Shown: piece by piece, positions 16,468 through 24,505 of the stretch
How positions within the stretch are numbered: the stretch's first letter is position 1
Layout of the letters: the number at the start of each line of letters is the position of its first letter
Source of the DNA: Lysinibacillus_B sp031181585
GTDB taxonomy: Bacteria > Bacillota > Bacilli > Bacillales_A > Planococcaceae
Length of the DNA stretch: 64,000 bases
Reading direction: 5' to 3'
NCBI RefSeq assembly: GCF_047301505.1
Contig: NZ_CP154840.1
Location: 2,170,001-2,234,000 of the forward strand
Notes under the pieces: generated by a model
Databases searched by the model: none
The model's input: only the letters and a program-made list of their open reading frames with translations
What the model was told of the DNA's origin: nothing
Made by a program: the position numbers and the translations under genes

Positions 16468-16524
16468 AAAACAGCCTTTTCAGAGACTGTAATCACTATT
16501 ATTTGTTAGTTAAAGACAAAAAGA

Positions 16525-16580
16525 AAACACCTTACATTGGTTCCTTGGTAGTCATTACCTATTTCCAGCGTAAGGTGTTT
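16525..16580 (-). terminator. Terminator between convergent genes
   Basis: AAACACCTTAC (16525-16535) pairs with GTAAGGTGTTT (16570-16580). The loop of 34 bases can fold through GGTA/TACC. Read on the minus strand a CTTTTTG tract follows. Confidence 0.75.
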
Positions 16581-16590
16581 ATGAATTCGC

Positions 16591-17790
16591 CTATTGGTTG
16601 ACGACAGCTCTCTGTTTTGTATACAAAATCCCTGAAAGGATAAGAGCAAGCAGTACACCGATACTGCCAAGAAGAACGGCGACCGGTTGCAGGGTAAATA
16701 CTTCAGCAAAAATGCCTAATAAAAACGTAAATAGGATTTGGACGGTGCTTGTCAAAATCAGCCCTACACTTCCAAAGCGGCCCATCAACTCAGGGGGTAC
16801 ACTCTTCTGATAAAAAGTATCATATCCGGCATTGCTGAAGGCCATAAAGAAACCTAACAGAATGAAGCTTGTGATGGCGAGCCATAAAACTGATGAAGCA
16901 TAGAAAACCGTATAAAAAATCATCGTTAATGAAAACCCAACGCTAATGTAAGACTTCAAGGAAAACTTACTTACTAAAGCGGCAGCTAGTAAGCCTCCGC
17001 TGATCGCACCAATTCCAGTCAAACTGACTATGAGCCCATATATACTTTCCGAAGCGCCTAGATTCTGCTTAATGAATGTTACTTCTTGAGAGTCAAGGGC
17101 AAATGCAATCATCAAGGCAAGCTGATAAACAAGGTAGATAGTAATAAATCCGCTTTCCTGACGGGCAAACTGCATCACGGTTAGAAAGTCTGCTTTCAAC
17201 ATGTTAAGGGATAAAGGTTCTCGTACGTTTTCTACTTTTTCATCTACATCCGGTAAGTAAAATATAATGAGTGCACATACAAAAAATGTGAAGCTGTTGA
17301 CCCAAATAGCTATGGATGGATTAAACAAATAGATGAGTGCTCCCGATAAAGCCGGGCCAACCATAAATGCGCCAGAGTTGAAGGTGCCAAGCAGGGCATT
17401 GAAACGTGTGCGATCTTCTTCTTTCACATATTTAGTAATGTAGTATATACTGCTTGGTCCGAAAAAGCTGCTTGCAATATTCGTTAAAAACAGAACTGTA
17501 TAAATAAGCCAAATTGATTGCATGAAGGGCAGGAATATAATCAAACCTCCACGTATTATATCTGTTGCGATCATTAGTTTTCGTTTATTTGCCCGGTCAA
17601 TCAAGGAACCTGCAAAAAAGCTGGCTACAATTCTTGCAATTGGCCCAACGATAAAAATACCGGCGACAGCAGCTGCTGAATCAGTCAAATTCAATACATA
17701 TACATTCAGCGCAACGAGGTAAATCCAGTTTCCAAGGTTAGAAAAGCCAAATCCTCCTATCAATAATCGGTAATTCCGCCAAAACTTCAT
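16591..17790 (-). CDS. MFS transporter
   Basis: A 399-residue membrane protein with about 12 spans and the MFS_3-type start FGFSNLGNWIYLVALNVYVL. The loop GSLIDRANKRKLMIATDIIRG matches the MFS motif-A region between helices 2 and 3, and QKSVPPELMGRFGSVG recurs in this efflux subgroup. The ATG at 17790 has AGGAGGAGGAAG immediately upstream; an in-frame TTG at 17805 lies before that site and is rejected. No regulator is adjacent, so its substrate is open. Confidence 0.9.
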   Translation of the reverse strand: MKFWRNYRLLIGGFGFSNLGNWIYLVALNVYVLNLTDSAAAVAGIFIVGPIARIVASFFAGSLIDRANKRKLMIATDIIRGGLIIFLPFMQSIWLIYTVLFLTNIASSFFGPSSIYYITKYVKEEDRTRFNALLGTFNSGAFMVGPALSGALIYLFNPSIAIWVNSFTFFVCALIIFYLPDVDEKVENVREPLSLNMLKADFLTVMQFARQESGFITIYLVYQLALMIAFALDSQEVTFIKQNLGASESIYGLIVSLTGIGAISGGLLAAALVSKFSLKSYISVGFSLTMIFYTVFYASSVLWLAITSFILLGFFMAFSNAGYDTFYQKSVPPELMGRFGSVGLILTSTVQILFTFLLGIFAEVFTLQPVAVLLGSIGVLLALILSGILYTKQRAVVNQ

Positions 17791-17972
17791 CTTCCTCCTC
17801 CTCAAAAACTACTTTTTCTTCTGGCGTTTATGTATAAACCTCACACGTCCTATTGTAAATTAATTAGAAACACGAAGCATGATGTATGTGAATCATTTTT
17901 TCCTTAAATTTACACAACACAGGGTGTAAGATGTTAAAAATATGCAATAAAAGTTTATTATGATTTTGTCTG

Positions 17973-18001
17973 TTGACAATTCCAAGATTCTCCTCTAATA
18001 T
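17973..18001 (+). promoter_or_regulatory. SigA-type promoter for the argS T-box transcript
   Basis: TTGACA at 17973-17978, a 17-base spacer, then TAATAT at 17996-18001. An alternative -10, TATAAT, starts at 17999 with a 20-base spacer. Transcription would start near 18008, just before stem I of the T-box. Confidence 0.75.
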
Positions 18002-18007
18002 AATTTG

Positions 18008-18253
18008 AAATTACATGTCACGAAATTCGATGAAAAAGAAAGTAGTTTATTTTAGTCGGCAAGCGAGTCAGGGAATGGTGTGAGCCTGATACGAATGAAT
18101 AAATGAAACGCACTTTGGAGAAGATTCCTGAACATTAGTAGGGAATTCCGGGGAGGCACCCCGTTAACAATGGAAAGTGGTCGCTGTATGCGGCAACTAG
18201 AGTGGTACCACGGGAACTATGCTCTCGTCTCTATTTAGAGACGGGGGCTTTTT
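18008..18253 (+). ncRNA. T-box leader, arginine-type specifier (CGC)
   Basis: Landmarks in order: stem I apex TCAGG/CCTGA around GAATGGTGTGAG, a specifier candidate CGC at 18109-18111 five bases before GGAG, the T-box AGAGTGGTACCACGG at 18199-18213, and a terminator GCTCTCGTCTC/GAGACGGGGGC at 18221-18248 with five T. Uncharged tRNA-Arg should stabilise the antiterminator and allow argS transcription. T-box identity is clear; the specifier was placed by spacing. Confidence 0.93.
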
Positions 18254-18270
18254 ATATGGGAGGAATTAGG

Positions 18271-19944
18271 ATGCAGGAGCAAATTGTAAAAGACTTAGAG
18301 CAAGCTTTAGAAGGCCAGCTGGATTACAAAGAGATAGAAGAGCTTCTTGAAAAACCAAAGTATGAACACTTAGGGGATATTTCGTTTCCTTGTTTTTCGC
18401 TAGCCAAGAAGTTTCGGAAGTCTCCACAATTAATTGCAGAAGAAGTGGCCGGGAAGTTACAACAGACGTTATATAAAGATGTACAGGTGGTTGGCGGTTA
18501 CATTAACATTTTCTATGCCCAAGAAAATGCAATCAACCGGATTCTTAACCGTATTCTTTCTGAACAGGAGAGCTACGGAAGTAAGCAGGCAAATGGGAAA
18601 AAGGTAGTCATTGATTTCTCAAGCCCTAATATTGCAAAACCATTTTCTATGGGACACTTACGATCAACAGTTATCGGTAATGCACTAGCAAATATAGCTG
18701 AAAAGATTGGCTTCCAATCAGTACGAATCAATCATCTCGGGGATTGGGGAACCCAATTCGGGAAGCTGATCGTCGCATACAAGTTATGGGGAAACAAAGA
18801 AGCAATTACATCTTCTCCGATTGAGGAGCTGCTAAAGATCTACGTAAAGTTTCATGACGAAGCGGAGCAAAATCCCGGACTCAATGAATTGGCTAGACAG
18901 GCGTTTAAGGCGCTCGAAGATCAAGACGAAGAAGCTACCCAGCTTTGGAAATTGTTTAGAGAGGTATCGCTGGCTGAATTCGGTAAAGTTTACGAACAGT
19001 TAGGTATTTCATTTGATTCTTATCACGGGGAAGCTTTTTATAACGACAAGATGGATTCTGTTATAAAGGAATTAAACGAAAAGAAACTGCTTGCTGAATC
19101 ACAAGGAGCCTTTGTAGTAGAAGTAGATAGCATGCCGCCATGTCTCATTACAAAAACAGACGGTGCTACACTTTATGCAACGCGTGACCTGGCAGCAGCA
19201 ATGTACCGCTGGCAAGAATATCAACCTGCAAGATCCTTTTATGTCGTAGGAAATGAGCAGTCGCTTCATTTCAATCAGCTGTTTGCGGTTATTAAAAAAA
19301 TGGGTTATAACTGGGCGGAGCGATTGATGCATGTTCCGTTTGGGATGATATTAAAAGATGGGAAAAAGATGTCGACGCGTAAAGGGAAAGTTGTACTATT
19401 AGCGGAGGTCCTTGCCGAAACGATTGAGATGGCAAAGAAAAACATTGAACTGAAGAATCCTTCACTGCAGGATAAGGAGAAGGTAGCTGAGCAGGTCGGA
19501 GTAGGAGCGGTTATTTTCAATGATCTAAAAAATCACCGGATGAACGATATCGAGTTTTCCATTGAGCAGATGCTGAATTTTGAAGGGGAAACAGCACCAT
19601 ATATTCAGTATACTTATGCAAGAATTTCTTCCTTATTATATAAGGCGCAATTTATACCTGAAAAAATCGAGTTTGCTTCTTTAGGCGATACTGCCTGGCA
19701 GGGGATTTTACAGCTGGGAGATTTCCCAGAGACGATTAATACCGCTTATGAACAGGCTGACCCATCACTTATTGCAAAATATGCGCTCAAACTTGCGCGC
19801 ATCTATAATAAGTACTATGGCCAGACAAAGGTATTAACAGATGATGAAGGAATACAGCAGAGATTAGCCTTCAGTTATTGTGTATCAACTGTTTTGGAAG
19901 AGTCCTTACGAATTCTTGGCATAAAGGCGCCAAAGAATATGTAA
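18271..19944 (+). CDS. argS: Arginyl-tRNA synthetase
   Basis: A class I aminoacyl-tRNA synthetase of 557 residues that charges tRNA-Arg. The HIGH-type motif is MGHLRST at 127-133 and the KMSKS-type motif is KMSTRKG at 366-372. The N-terminal Add1 domain (YKEIEELLEKPKYEHLGDISF) and the C-terminal DALR anticodon-binding domain (YTYARISSLLYKA onward) are present. The ATG at 18271 follows GGGAGGAATTAGG and lies after the T-box terminator; an apparent earlier start inside the T-box is not real. Expression should respond to arginine starvation. It may be one of two argS copies. Confidence 0.97.
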   Translation: MQEQIVKDLEQALEGQLDYKEIEELLEKPKYEHLGDISFPCFSLAKKFRKSPQLIAEEVAGKLQQTLYKDVQVVGGYINIFYAQENAINRILNRILSEQESYGSKQANGKKVVIDFSSPNIAKPFSMGHLRSTVIGNALANIAEKIGFQSVRINHLGDWGTQFGKLIVAYKLWGNKEAITSSPIEELLKIYVKFHDEAEQNPGLNELARQAFKALEDQDEEATQLWKLFREVSLAEFGKVYEQLGISFDSYHGEAFYNDKMDSVIKELNEKKLLAESQGAFVVEVDSMPPCLITKTDGATLYATRDLAAAMYRWQEYQPARSFYVVGNEQSLHFNQLFAVIKKMGYNWAERLMHVPFGMILKDGKKMSTRKGKVVLLAEVLAETIEMAKKNIELKNPSLQDKEKVAEQVGVGAVIFNDLKNHRMNDIEFSIEQMLNFEGETAPYIQYTYARISSLLYKAQFIPEKIEFASLGDTAWQGILQLGDFPETINTAYEQADPSLIAKYALKLARIYNKYYGQTKVLTDDEGIQQRLAFSYCVSTVLEESLRILGIKAPKNM

Positions 19945-19991
19945 GGAAGATCACGCTTTTATCAAATAACTAAACTATATTCTTTCCATGA

Positions 19992-20017
19992 AAAGCCCTA
20001 GAACATTCCAGGGCTTT
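19992..20017. terminator. Hairpin between argS and ykuD
   Basis: AAAGCCCT (19992-19999) and AGGGCTTT (20010-20017) form an 8 bp stem. T-runs are short on both sides, so it is a weak, possibly bidirectional terminator. Confidence 0.55.
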
Positions 20018-20087
20018 GCTGCTGTGTTGCTTTCCGTTCATTAAAGCTGTAATTCAAACCGTAATCCCTCTAATATCACAAAACATA

Positions 20088-20585
20088 CTACAAATGTATA
20101 TCAACCGCAGTCCCGATAGGAACAATACTTGCTAATTCTTCAACATCCCGATTTTGCATTCGGATACAGCCGCGTGAAACAGCTTTGCCGATTGAGCTTG
20201 GGTCATTTGTTCCGTGAATGCCGTAATGCTCCTTTGATAAACTCATCCACATTGTTCCAAAAGGTCCTCCTGGGTTCGGTGCTTTATTGAGGATAATATA
20301 GCTGCCAACAGGTGTGCCATGAAGCATTCTTCCAACAGCAATGGGATACGTTTTTTGAAGAACGCCGTCTCTATAAAGCTGAAGCGTCCTTTTTTTGAGA
20401 GAGATGTCTATCCGATATGGCAGCGTATTAGGATCCGGATAACCCGGAATTTGAATAGGTTGGCCTACATACAGGATATCCGGATTAACAATGGACGGGT
20501 TAGCAGAGAGTAAATTTTGATAAGGTATCCGAAAATCCCTCGCAATTTGGGACAACGTTTCACCAGGCATTACATTATGAATCAT
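20088..20585 (-). CDS. ykuD: L,D-transpeptidase with LysM domain
   Basis: A 165-residue protein built like B. subtilis YkuD. An N-terminal LysM peptidoglycan-binding module (VMPGETLSQIARDF to GQPIQIPG, 5-48) is followed by an L,D-transpeptidase catalytic domain (55-165) with HGTNDPSSIGKAVSRGCIRM, which holds the catalytic Cys141 and its His. It cross-links or modifies peptidoglycan, in YkuD's case linked to spores. There is no signal peptide, as in YkuD. A ribosome site GAGGTGACATATG leads the start. Confidence 0.94.
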   Translation of the reverse strand: MIHNVMPGETLSQIARDFRIPYQNLLSANPSIVNPDILYVGQPIQIPGYPDPNTLPYRIDISLKKRTLQLYRDGVLQKTYPIAVGRMLHGTPVGSYIILNKAPNPGGPFGTMWMSLSKEHYGIHGTNDPSSIGKAVSRGCIRMQNRDVEELASIVPIGTAVDIHL

Positions 20586-20644
20586 ATGTCACCTCTAATT
20601 CTTTTACCTCATCGTATGTTAAAGTCCGGTGAGTTGCGCAAAAA

Positions 20645-20675
20645 AGCTCAGGTCCAAAAGGAGAGGACCTAAGCT
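20645..20675 (-). terminator. Intrinsic terminator for the Pro/Gly-rich protein gene
   Basis: AGCT-AGGTCC (20645-20655) pairs with GGACCT-AGCT (20665-20675) with one bulge pair. On the minus strand TTTTTT follows. Confidence 0.85.
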
Positions 20676-20713
20676 TAATGAATGAACAAATCTACTGCTC
20701 CTCCTTAATGCTA

Positions 20714-21121
20714 CTAGAAGAAGAAACATGTAAAAGTGAGGATATTGCTACGTCGAATGGAGCTGAAAACCCAGCCTCTTCGATTACTCCAGCGGAATCC
20801 TATAATAGTATCCCGTGTCATCGAAATTGGATAGAACCAAAAAGACCTTCCATTTCTTAACCATACATACGTATTACGGAACAAACAACGATTCATTCCC
20901 CCAGCATAAGCTTGGGCAGTGGGGAATGACGGGACAAATCCGGGCGGTGGTCCTGGCGGCTGGTTTTGCCCAGGAGGCCCAAAAGGCGGACCAAATCCCC
21001 CGCCGGGTTGTGGCGGGACACCTGGTGGAAAAGGACTCCCAGGCGGGAAGAACTGCCCGCCAGGTGTTTGAGGAAACAACCTATTGGAAGAACCAAAATC
21101 CTCGAACGGATTATTATACAT
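20714..21121 (-). CDS. Pro/Gly-rich protein with aromatic C-terminal domain
   Basis: About 135 residues. The N-terminal half is low-complexity Pro/Gly/Phe (such as PPGVPPQPGGGFGPPFGPPG). The C-terminal 58 residues are rich in Arg and aromatics (CLFRNTYVWLRNG, FWFYPISM, GFRWSNRRGW) and end in TFTCFFF. The layout recalls spore-surface or cell-surface proteins of Bacillales with a collagen-like front and a small folded tail; no function is known. The ATG at 21121 has AGAAGG at eight bases; an in-frame ATG at 21142 lacks a good site. A terminator follows. Confidence 0.72.
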   Translation of the reverse strand: MYNNPFEDFGSSNRLFPQTPGGQFFPPGSPFPPGVPPQPGGGFGPPFGPPGQNQPPGPPPGFVPSFPTAQAYAGGMNRCLFRNTYVWLRNGRSFWFYPISMTRDTIIGFRWSNRRGWVFSSIRRSNILTFTCFFF

Positions 21122-21413
21122 GTCTTCATACCTTCTTTCCATATAACTTCATAATACCTTATGTATAAAAATATATTTTGTGCATCTAGGCAGATGACCA
21201 CACCATTTTCAAAAAGGGCTTTCGATAGAGCAGCATAATAGAATGCTTACTCTTTTTCAATTATCGGCAAGCTTTCAAAAGAAAAACCTATTGAATTTCA
21301 CTAGGGTAGATCCCGGTAAATCGATTTCTTGTAATAGCGCTGAGACGAATCGAGATGGGGGAAGATATGTAAAATGATATTTCAATGCGTCTGAATGCGA
21401 TTCTCAGGATATA
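21122..21413. other. Gene-free stretch before the SOS box
   Basis: About 290 bases between the Pro/Gly-rich gene and the LexA-type site. It should hold the promoter of that gene (an AT-rich stretch near 21160-21180). I see no other gene. Confidence 0.4.
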
Positions 21414-21428
21414 GAACAAATGTTCTAT
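21411..21428 (+). promoter_or_regulatory. LexA/SOS box
   Basis: ATAGAACAAATGTTCTAT is a perfect palindrome around GAAC-N4-GTTC (21414-21425), the core of the Bacillus LexA (DinR) site CGAAC-N4-GTTCG. It lies about 105 bases upstream of the tyrosine recombinase. The outer base pair is A-T rather than C-G, so affinity may be lower than consensus. Confidence 0.7.
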
Positions 21429-21458
21429 ATGAAGCGTAAAAAAGCCGTTTTTTTATAA
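21429..21458 (+). other. Possible nine-codon leader frame after the SOS box
   Basis: ATG at 21429 opens MKRKKAVFL and stops with TAA at 21456-21458, directly between the SOS box and a strong terminator. No ribosome binding site is evident, so translation is doubtful. Confidence 0.2.
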
Positions 21459-21469
21459 AAAATAGCAAT

Positions 21470-21503
21470 AAAGTTCCCAAATACATATTTGGGAACTTTT
21501 TTT
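21470..21503 (+). terminator. Strong terminator between SOS box and recombinase gene
   Basis: AAAGTTCCCAAATA (21470-21483) and TATTTGGGAACTTT (21486-21499) form a near-perfect 14 bp hairpin, with seven T in all running to 21503. It points toward the recombinase gene 30 bases downstream, so it could attenuate that gene. Confidence 0.85.
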
Positions 21504-21532
21504 GTGATAAAATATAAGATAGAGGTGAGCAC

Positions 21533-22486
21533 ATGGCACAAGTCAAACTACCAAAAATACTTAAAGATTTTTGTATCTATTTAACGACGATACGAGGAAA
21601 ATCTCAGCGTACACGAAAAGAATATGAATACGATCTTGTTCTTACATTCCGTTTTCTTAAAGCGGTGCAGGATGATATTCCGATCAGTGAAATACATACA
21701 ATCGATATTTCTGATATAACAATCGAGTGGATTAAGGAACTCACACTGGAGGATTTATACTTATTCCTTGAGTACTGCGAGGTACAGCGAAAAAATTCAG
21801 CCGCAGCGAGGGCAAGAAAAGTAGCAACACTGCGTTCGTTTTTCAAATACTTGAAAGGAAAGCGGCGTCTGATTGAGTACAATATCGCGGAAGAATTGGA
21901 AACACCAAAAATCGGGAAACGCAAGCCGGTTTATCTGAATATGGAGGAAGCGCAGGTCTTCGTCACCTCCATTAATGAAAGAACATACAGTAAGCGAGAT
22001 TACTGTATAATTATGTTCTTTTTGAATCTCGGTATACGAGTGTCCGAACTCTGTGCTTTACATCTCCATTCTATTCAAGGACGAAAAGCGACAGTAATCG
22101 GGAAAGGCAATAAGGAACGTACGGTTTACTTGAATGATGCCTGTTTAGCGGCACTTGAACAATATTTACCGGAAAGGAGATCTTATACCGGAGAAGGGGA
22201 TGAACCATTGTTTGTTTCGCAGAAGGGAACGCGCTTTACAAGACAGACTGTAGCTAAAATCGTCAAGCAGATCAATCGGTCTTCTCTACAAAAAGAGCAA
22301 TTAACTCCTCACAAGCTGCGCCACACTTCCGCGACAATGATGTATAAAGCAGGTGCAGACATACGGAGTCTCCAGCATATTCTTGGCCACTCTAGTGTGG
22401 CAACAACCCAAATATATACACACATTGAGGATGAACAAATTCGGGAAGTTATGCAAAAGAATCCTTTCAATAATATTATTATGTAA
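21533..22486 (+). CDS. Tyrosine recombinase (XerC-like)
   Basis: A 317-residue tyrosine recombinase. The SAM-like N-terminal DNA-binding part spans about 1-115 and the catalytic domain 130-310. Visible catalytic residues are Arg in GIRVSELCAL, Lys in GKGNKERTVYL, HKLRHTSATMM, and the His/Tyr of LGHSSVATTQIYTH. It lies close to the Xer type rather than phage integrases, with no excisionase or att site nearby. GAGGTGAGCAC precedes the ATG. The SOS box upstream suggests DNA-damage control, as known for some recombinase genes next to lexA in Bacillales. Confidence 0.9.
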   Translation: MAQVKLPKILKDFCIYLTTIRGKSQRTRKEYEYDLVLTFRFLKAVQDDIPISEIHTIDISDITIEWIKELTLEDLYLFLEYCEVQRKNSAAARARKVATLRSFFKYLKGKRRLIEYNIAEELETPKIGKRKPVYLNMEEAQVFVTSINERTYSKRDYCIIMFFLNLGIRVSELCALHLHSIQGRKATVIGKGNKERTVYLNDACLAALEQYLPERRSYTGEGDEPLFVSQKGTRFTRQTVAKIVKQINRSSLQKEQLTPHKLRHTSATMMYKAGADIRSLQHILGHSSVATTQIYTHIEDEQIREVMQKNPFNNIIM

Positions 22487-22607
22487 AGTAAAATGATTTA
22501 TTTAGCTATTCGCTTTTTCATTTTATCTTTCAAGTAGTAGAAGGTAATAGAAGAGGGACCATCCAACAAACTCTTTCAAAAAATTATATAAATTTATAAA
22601 TAACAGG

Positions 22608-22633
22608 ACGTCCCATAACGGGGCGTTTTTTTA
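22608..22633 (+). terminator. Intrinsic terminator after the recombinase gene
   Basis: ACGTCCC (22608-22614) pairs with GGGGCGT (22620-22626) with one G-U, loop ATAAC, followed by seven T. Confidence 0.85.
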
Positions 22634-22660
22634 TTGAGGACACTTTTTTGTGTAAATTGG

Positions 22661-22703
22661 TTGCATTATCTTTCGTGTTAGCATATATTTTTCCTTAAGG
22701 AAA
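22661..22703 (+). promoter_or_regulatory. mnt promoter with MntR-type operator
   Basis: TTGCAT (22661-22666), a 17-base spacer and TATATT (22684-22689) form a promoter. The palindrome TTTCCTTAAGGAAA (22690-22703), continuing as CTT, overlaps the expected start site and resembles the Bacillus MntR box. Manganese-bound MntR would block transcription here. Confidence 0.7.
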
Positions 22704-22842
22704 CTTATTGTTGTATAAGAAACAACTGATACGTATGATCGATCTGTTGTTTTCCAATTGCCTAACTGTTCCTCATTTGAAACGGAGCAAGGTACGGATG
22801 GATCAATATGTTTCTTTTAAACTGATAAAAGGAGTTTAGTAA

Positions 22843-23757
22843 ATGATGAAACGATTGATTACTGTATTGGGGTTGTCATTACTGCTTGCTGCATGTGGAG
22901 ATGAGGAAAGCGGAAAAGAAAAAGAAGGCGATGTAGTAGCAACGACCGGTCAGATTGCAGATGTAGTAAGGGCAATTGGTGGTGAACATTTAGATGTCAC
23001 AACGTTAATGGGTCCCGGGGTAGATCCACATCTATATAAAGCAACCCAAAGTGATGTTACAAAACTGGATGAAGCAGAAGTTATTTTTTACAACGGACTT
23101 CACCTTGAAGGGCAGATGCAAGACATTTTCACTCAAATGGCAGAAGAAAAGACAGTGCTTGCTGTTGGTGAAACGCTGGATGAAGAAATGCTGCTGGCAG
23201 ACGAAGACAATCCCGACTTACATGATCCACATATCTGGTTCGATATCACATTGTGGAAGGACGTTGTAGAGTCAGTTGGTCAAACACTCGTCGAGGAATA
23301 TCCAGACTTCAAGGACGACTTTGAGAAAAACGAGGCTGCTTATTTGGCAGAGCTTGAAGATTTGCGTGCATATGTCAATGCACGCATTCAGGAAATTCCG
23401 GAAAGTCAGCGTATCCTTGTAACAGCACATGATGCCTTCAATTATTTTGGAAAGAGCCAAGGGTTTGATGTAAGAGGTCTTCAAGGACTGAGTACAGACG
23501 CTGAATACGGTGTAAAAGATGTTCAGAATATGGTTAACTTCTTATCGGACCATCATATAAAGGCCATTTTTGTGGAATCCAGTGTGTCAGATAAAGCAAT
23601 GAAGGCGGTAATTGAAGGAGCAAAGGAAAAAGGCCATAACATCACAATCGGCGGTGAGCTGTTCTCGGATGCAATGGGTGCTGAAGGAACAGACGAAGGA
23701 ACCTATACCGGTATGTATAAACATAATGTCGACACAATTGTCGATGCGTTGAAGTAG
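22843..23757 (+). CDS. mntA: Manganese ABC transporter substrate-binding lipoprotein
   Basis: A 304-residue cluster A-I (ZnuA/MntA-type) metal-binding lipoprotein. The signal peptide ends at the lipobox LLAAC, Cys19. The four expected metal ligands are visible as His in DPHLY (about 67), His in DPHIWFD (about 132), Glu in LSTDAEYG and Asp near the end in GELFSDAMG. There is no His-rich loop as in zinc-specific ZnuA, which supports manganese. AAAGGAGTTTAG precedes the ATG. It is first in a four-gene operon under an MntR-like site. Confidence 0.92.
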   Translation: MMKRLITVLGLSLLLAACGDEESGKEKEGDVVATTGQIADVVRAIGGEHLDVTTLMGPGVDPHLYKATQSDVTKLDEAEVIFYNGLHLEGQMQDIFTQMAEEKTVLAVGETLDEEMLLADEDNPDLHDPHIWFDITLWKDVVESVGQTLVEEYPDFKDDFEKNEAAYLAELEDLRAYVNARIQEIPESQRILVTAHDAFNYFGKSQGFDVRGLQGLSTDAEYGVKDVQNMVNFLSDHHIKAIFVESSVSDKAMKAVIEGAKEKGHNITIGGELFSDAMGAEGTDEGTYTGMYKHNVDTIVDALK

Positions 23758-23766
23758 GTGAAGAAA

Positions 23767-24495
23767 ATGGAAGCTTTAACGGTTCATAATTTATCAGTTG
23801 CATATGACAAAAAGGTTGTCTTGGAAAATGTAACTATTTCGGTGCCTTCAGGACATTTAACAGCGATTATTGGTCCAAATGGGGCAGGGAAATCTACCTT
23901 TCTAAAAGCGATATTAAACCAGCTTCACAATAAGTCAGGGAGCGTAGAGATTCTTGGGAAACCATTTAACCCAAAAAGTCTTACAGTAGGCTATGTTCCG
24001 CAACGAAACGCAGTGGACTGGGATTTCCCTACAACAGCATTTGATGTCGTACTAATGGGGAGATACGGCCAGAGAGGATTATTCAGGCGGCCAACAAAAC
24101 AGGACAAAGAAGCAGCTATACAGGCGCTGGAAAGTGTAGGTATGCAGAACTTTGCAAACCGCTCAATCGGCCAGCTTTCAGGTGGACAGCAGCAGCGTGT
24201 GTTTTTAGCTCGGGCTTTAGCTCAAAATGCACAAGTTTATTTCCTTGATGAACCATTTGCCGGTGTTGACGCAGCGACAGAAAAAACAATGGTTGATATC
24301 CTGAAAGACTTAAAGGAACAAGGAAAAAGCATTTTTGTTGTTCATCACGACCTTCAAACGGTAAAGGAGTATTTCGATTATACAATTCTGTTAAATCGTT
24401 CTATTTTATCAGTTGGAAAGACAGAAGAAGTCTTTACACTCGAAAATGTGCAGCAAACATATGGCGGACACCTTTTCTTGATGGAGACAATTTAG
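23767..24495 (+). CDS. mntB: Manganese ABC transporter ATP-binding protein
   Basis: A 242-residue ABC ATPase with Walker A GPNGAGKST, the Q-loop at VPQRNAVDWDFP, signature LSGGQQQR, Walker B VYFLDEPF and the H-loop in VVHHDL. The VDWDFP segment after the Q-loop is typical of zinc/manganese importers. The ATG at 23767 follows TAGGTGAAGAAA; an in-frame GTG nine bases earlier touches the preceding stop. It powers import with the two permeases downstream. Confidence 0.93.
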   Translation: MEALTVHNLSVAYDKKVVLENVTISVPSGHLTAIIGPNGAGKSTFLKAILNQLHNKSGSVEILGKPFNPKSLTVGYVPQRNAVDWDFPTTAFDVVLMGRYGQRGLFRRPTKQDKEAAIQALESVGMQNFANRSIGQLSGGQQQRVFLARALAQNAQVYFLDEPFAGVDAATEKTMVDILKDLKEQGKSIFVVHHDLQTVKEYFDYTILLNRSILSVGKTEEVFTLENVQQTYGGHLFLMETI

Positions 24496-24505
24496 GAGGG
24501 AAACT

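Noticed and set aside
18202..18270. argS extended upstream to a GTG at 18202
   Set aside because: The extension runs through the T-box sequence and terminator; the ATG at 18271 has a proper ribosome site.
20815..21168. Plus-strand frame opposite the Pro/Gly-rich gene
   Set aside because: It is the complement of low-complexity Pro/Gly codons; the minus frame has a ribosome site and terminator.
24116..24385. Minus-strand frame inside mntB
   Set aside because: It is antisense to a conserved ABC ATPase with no independent start signal.
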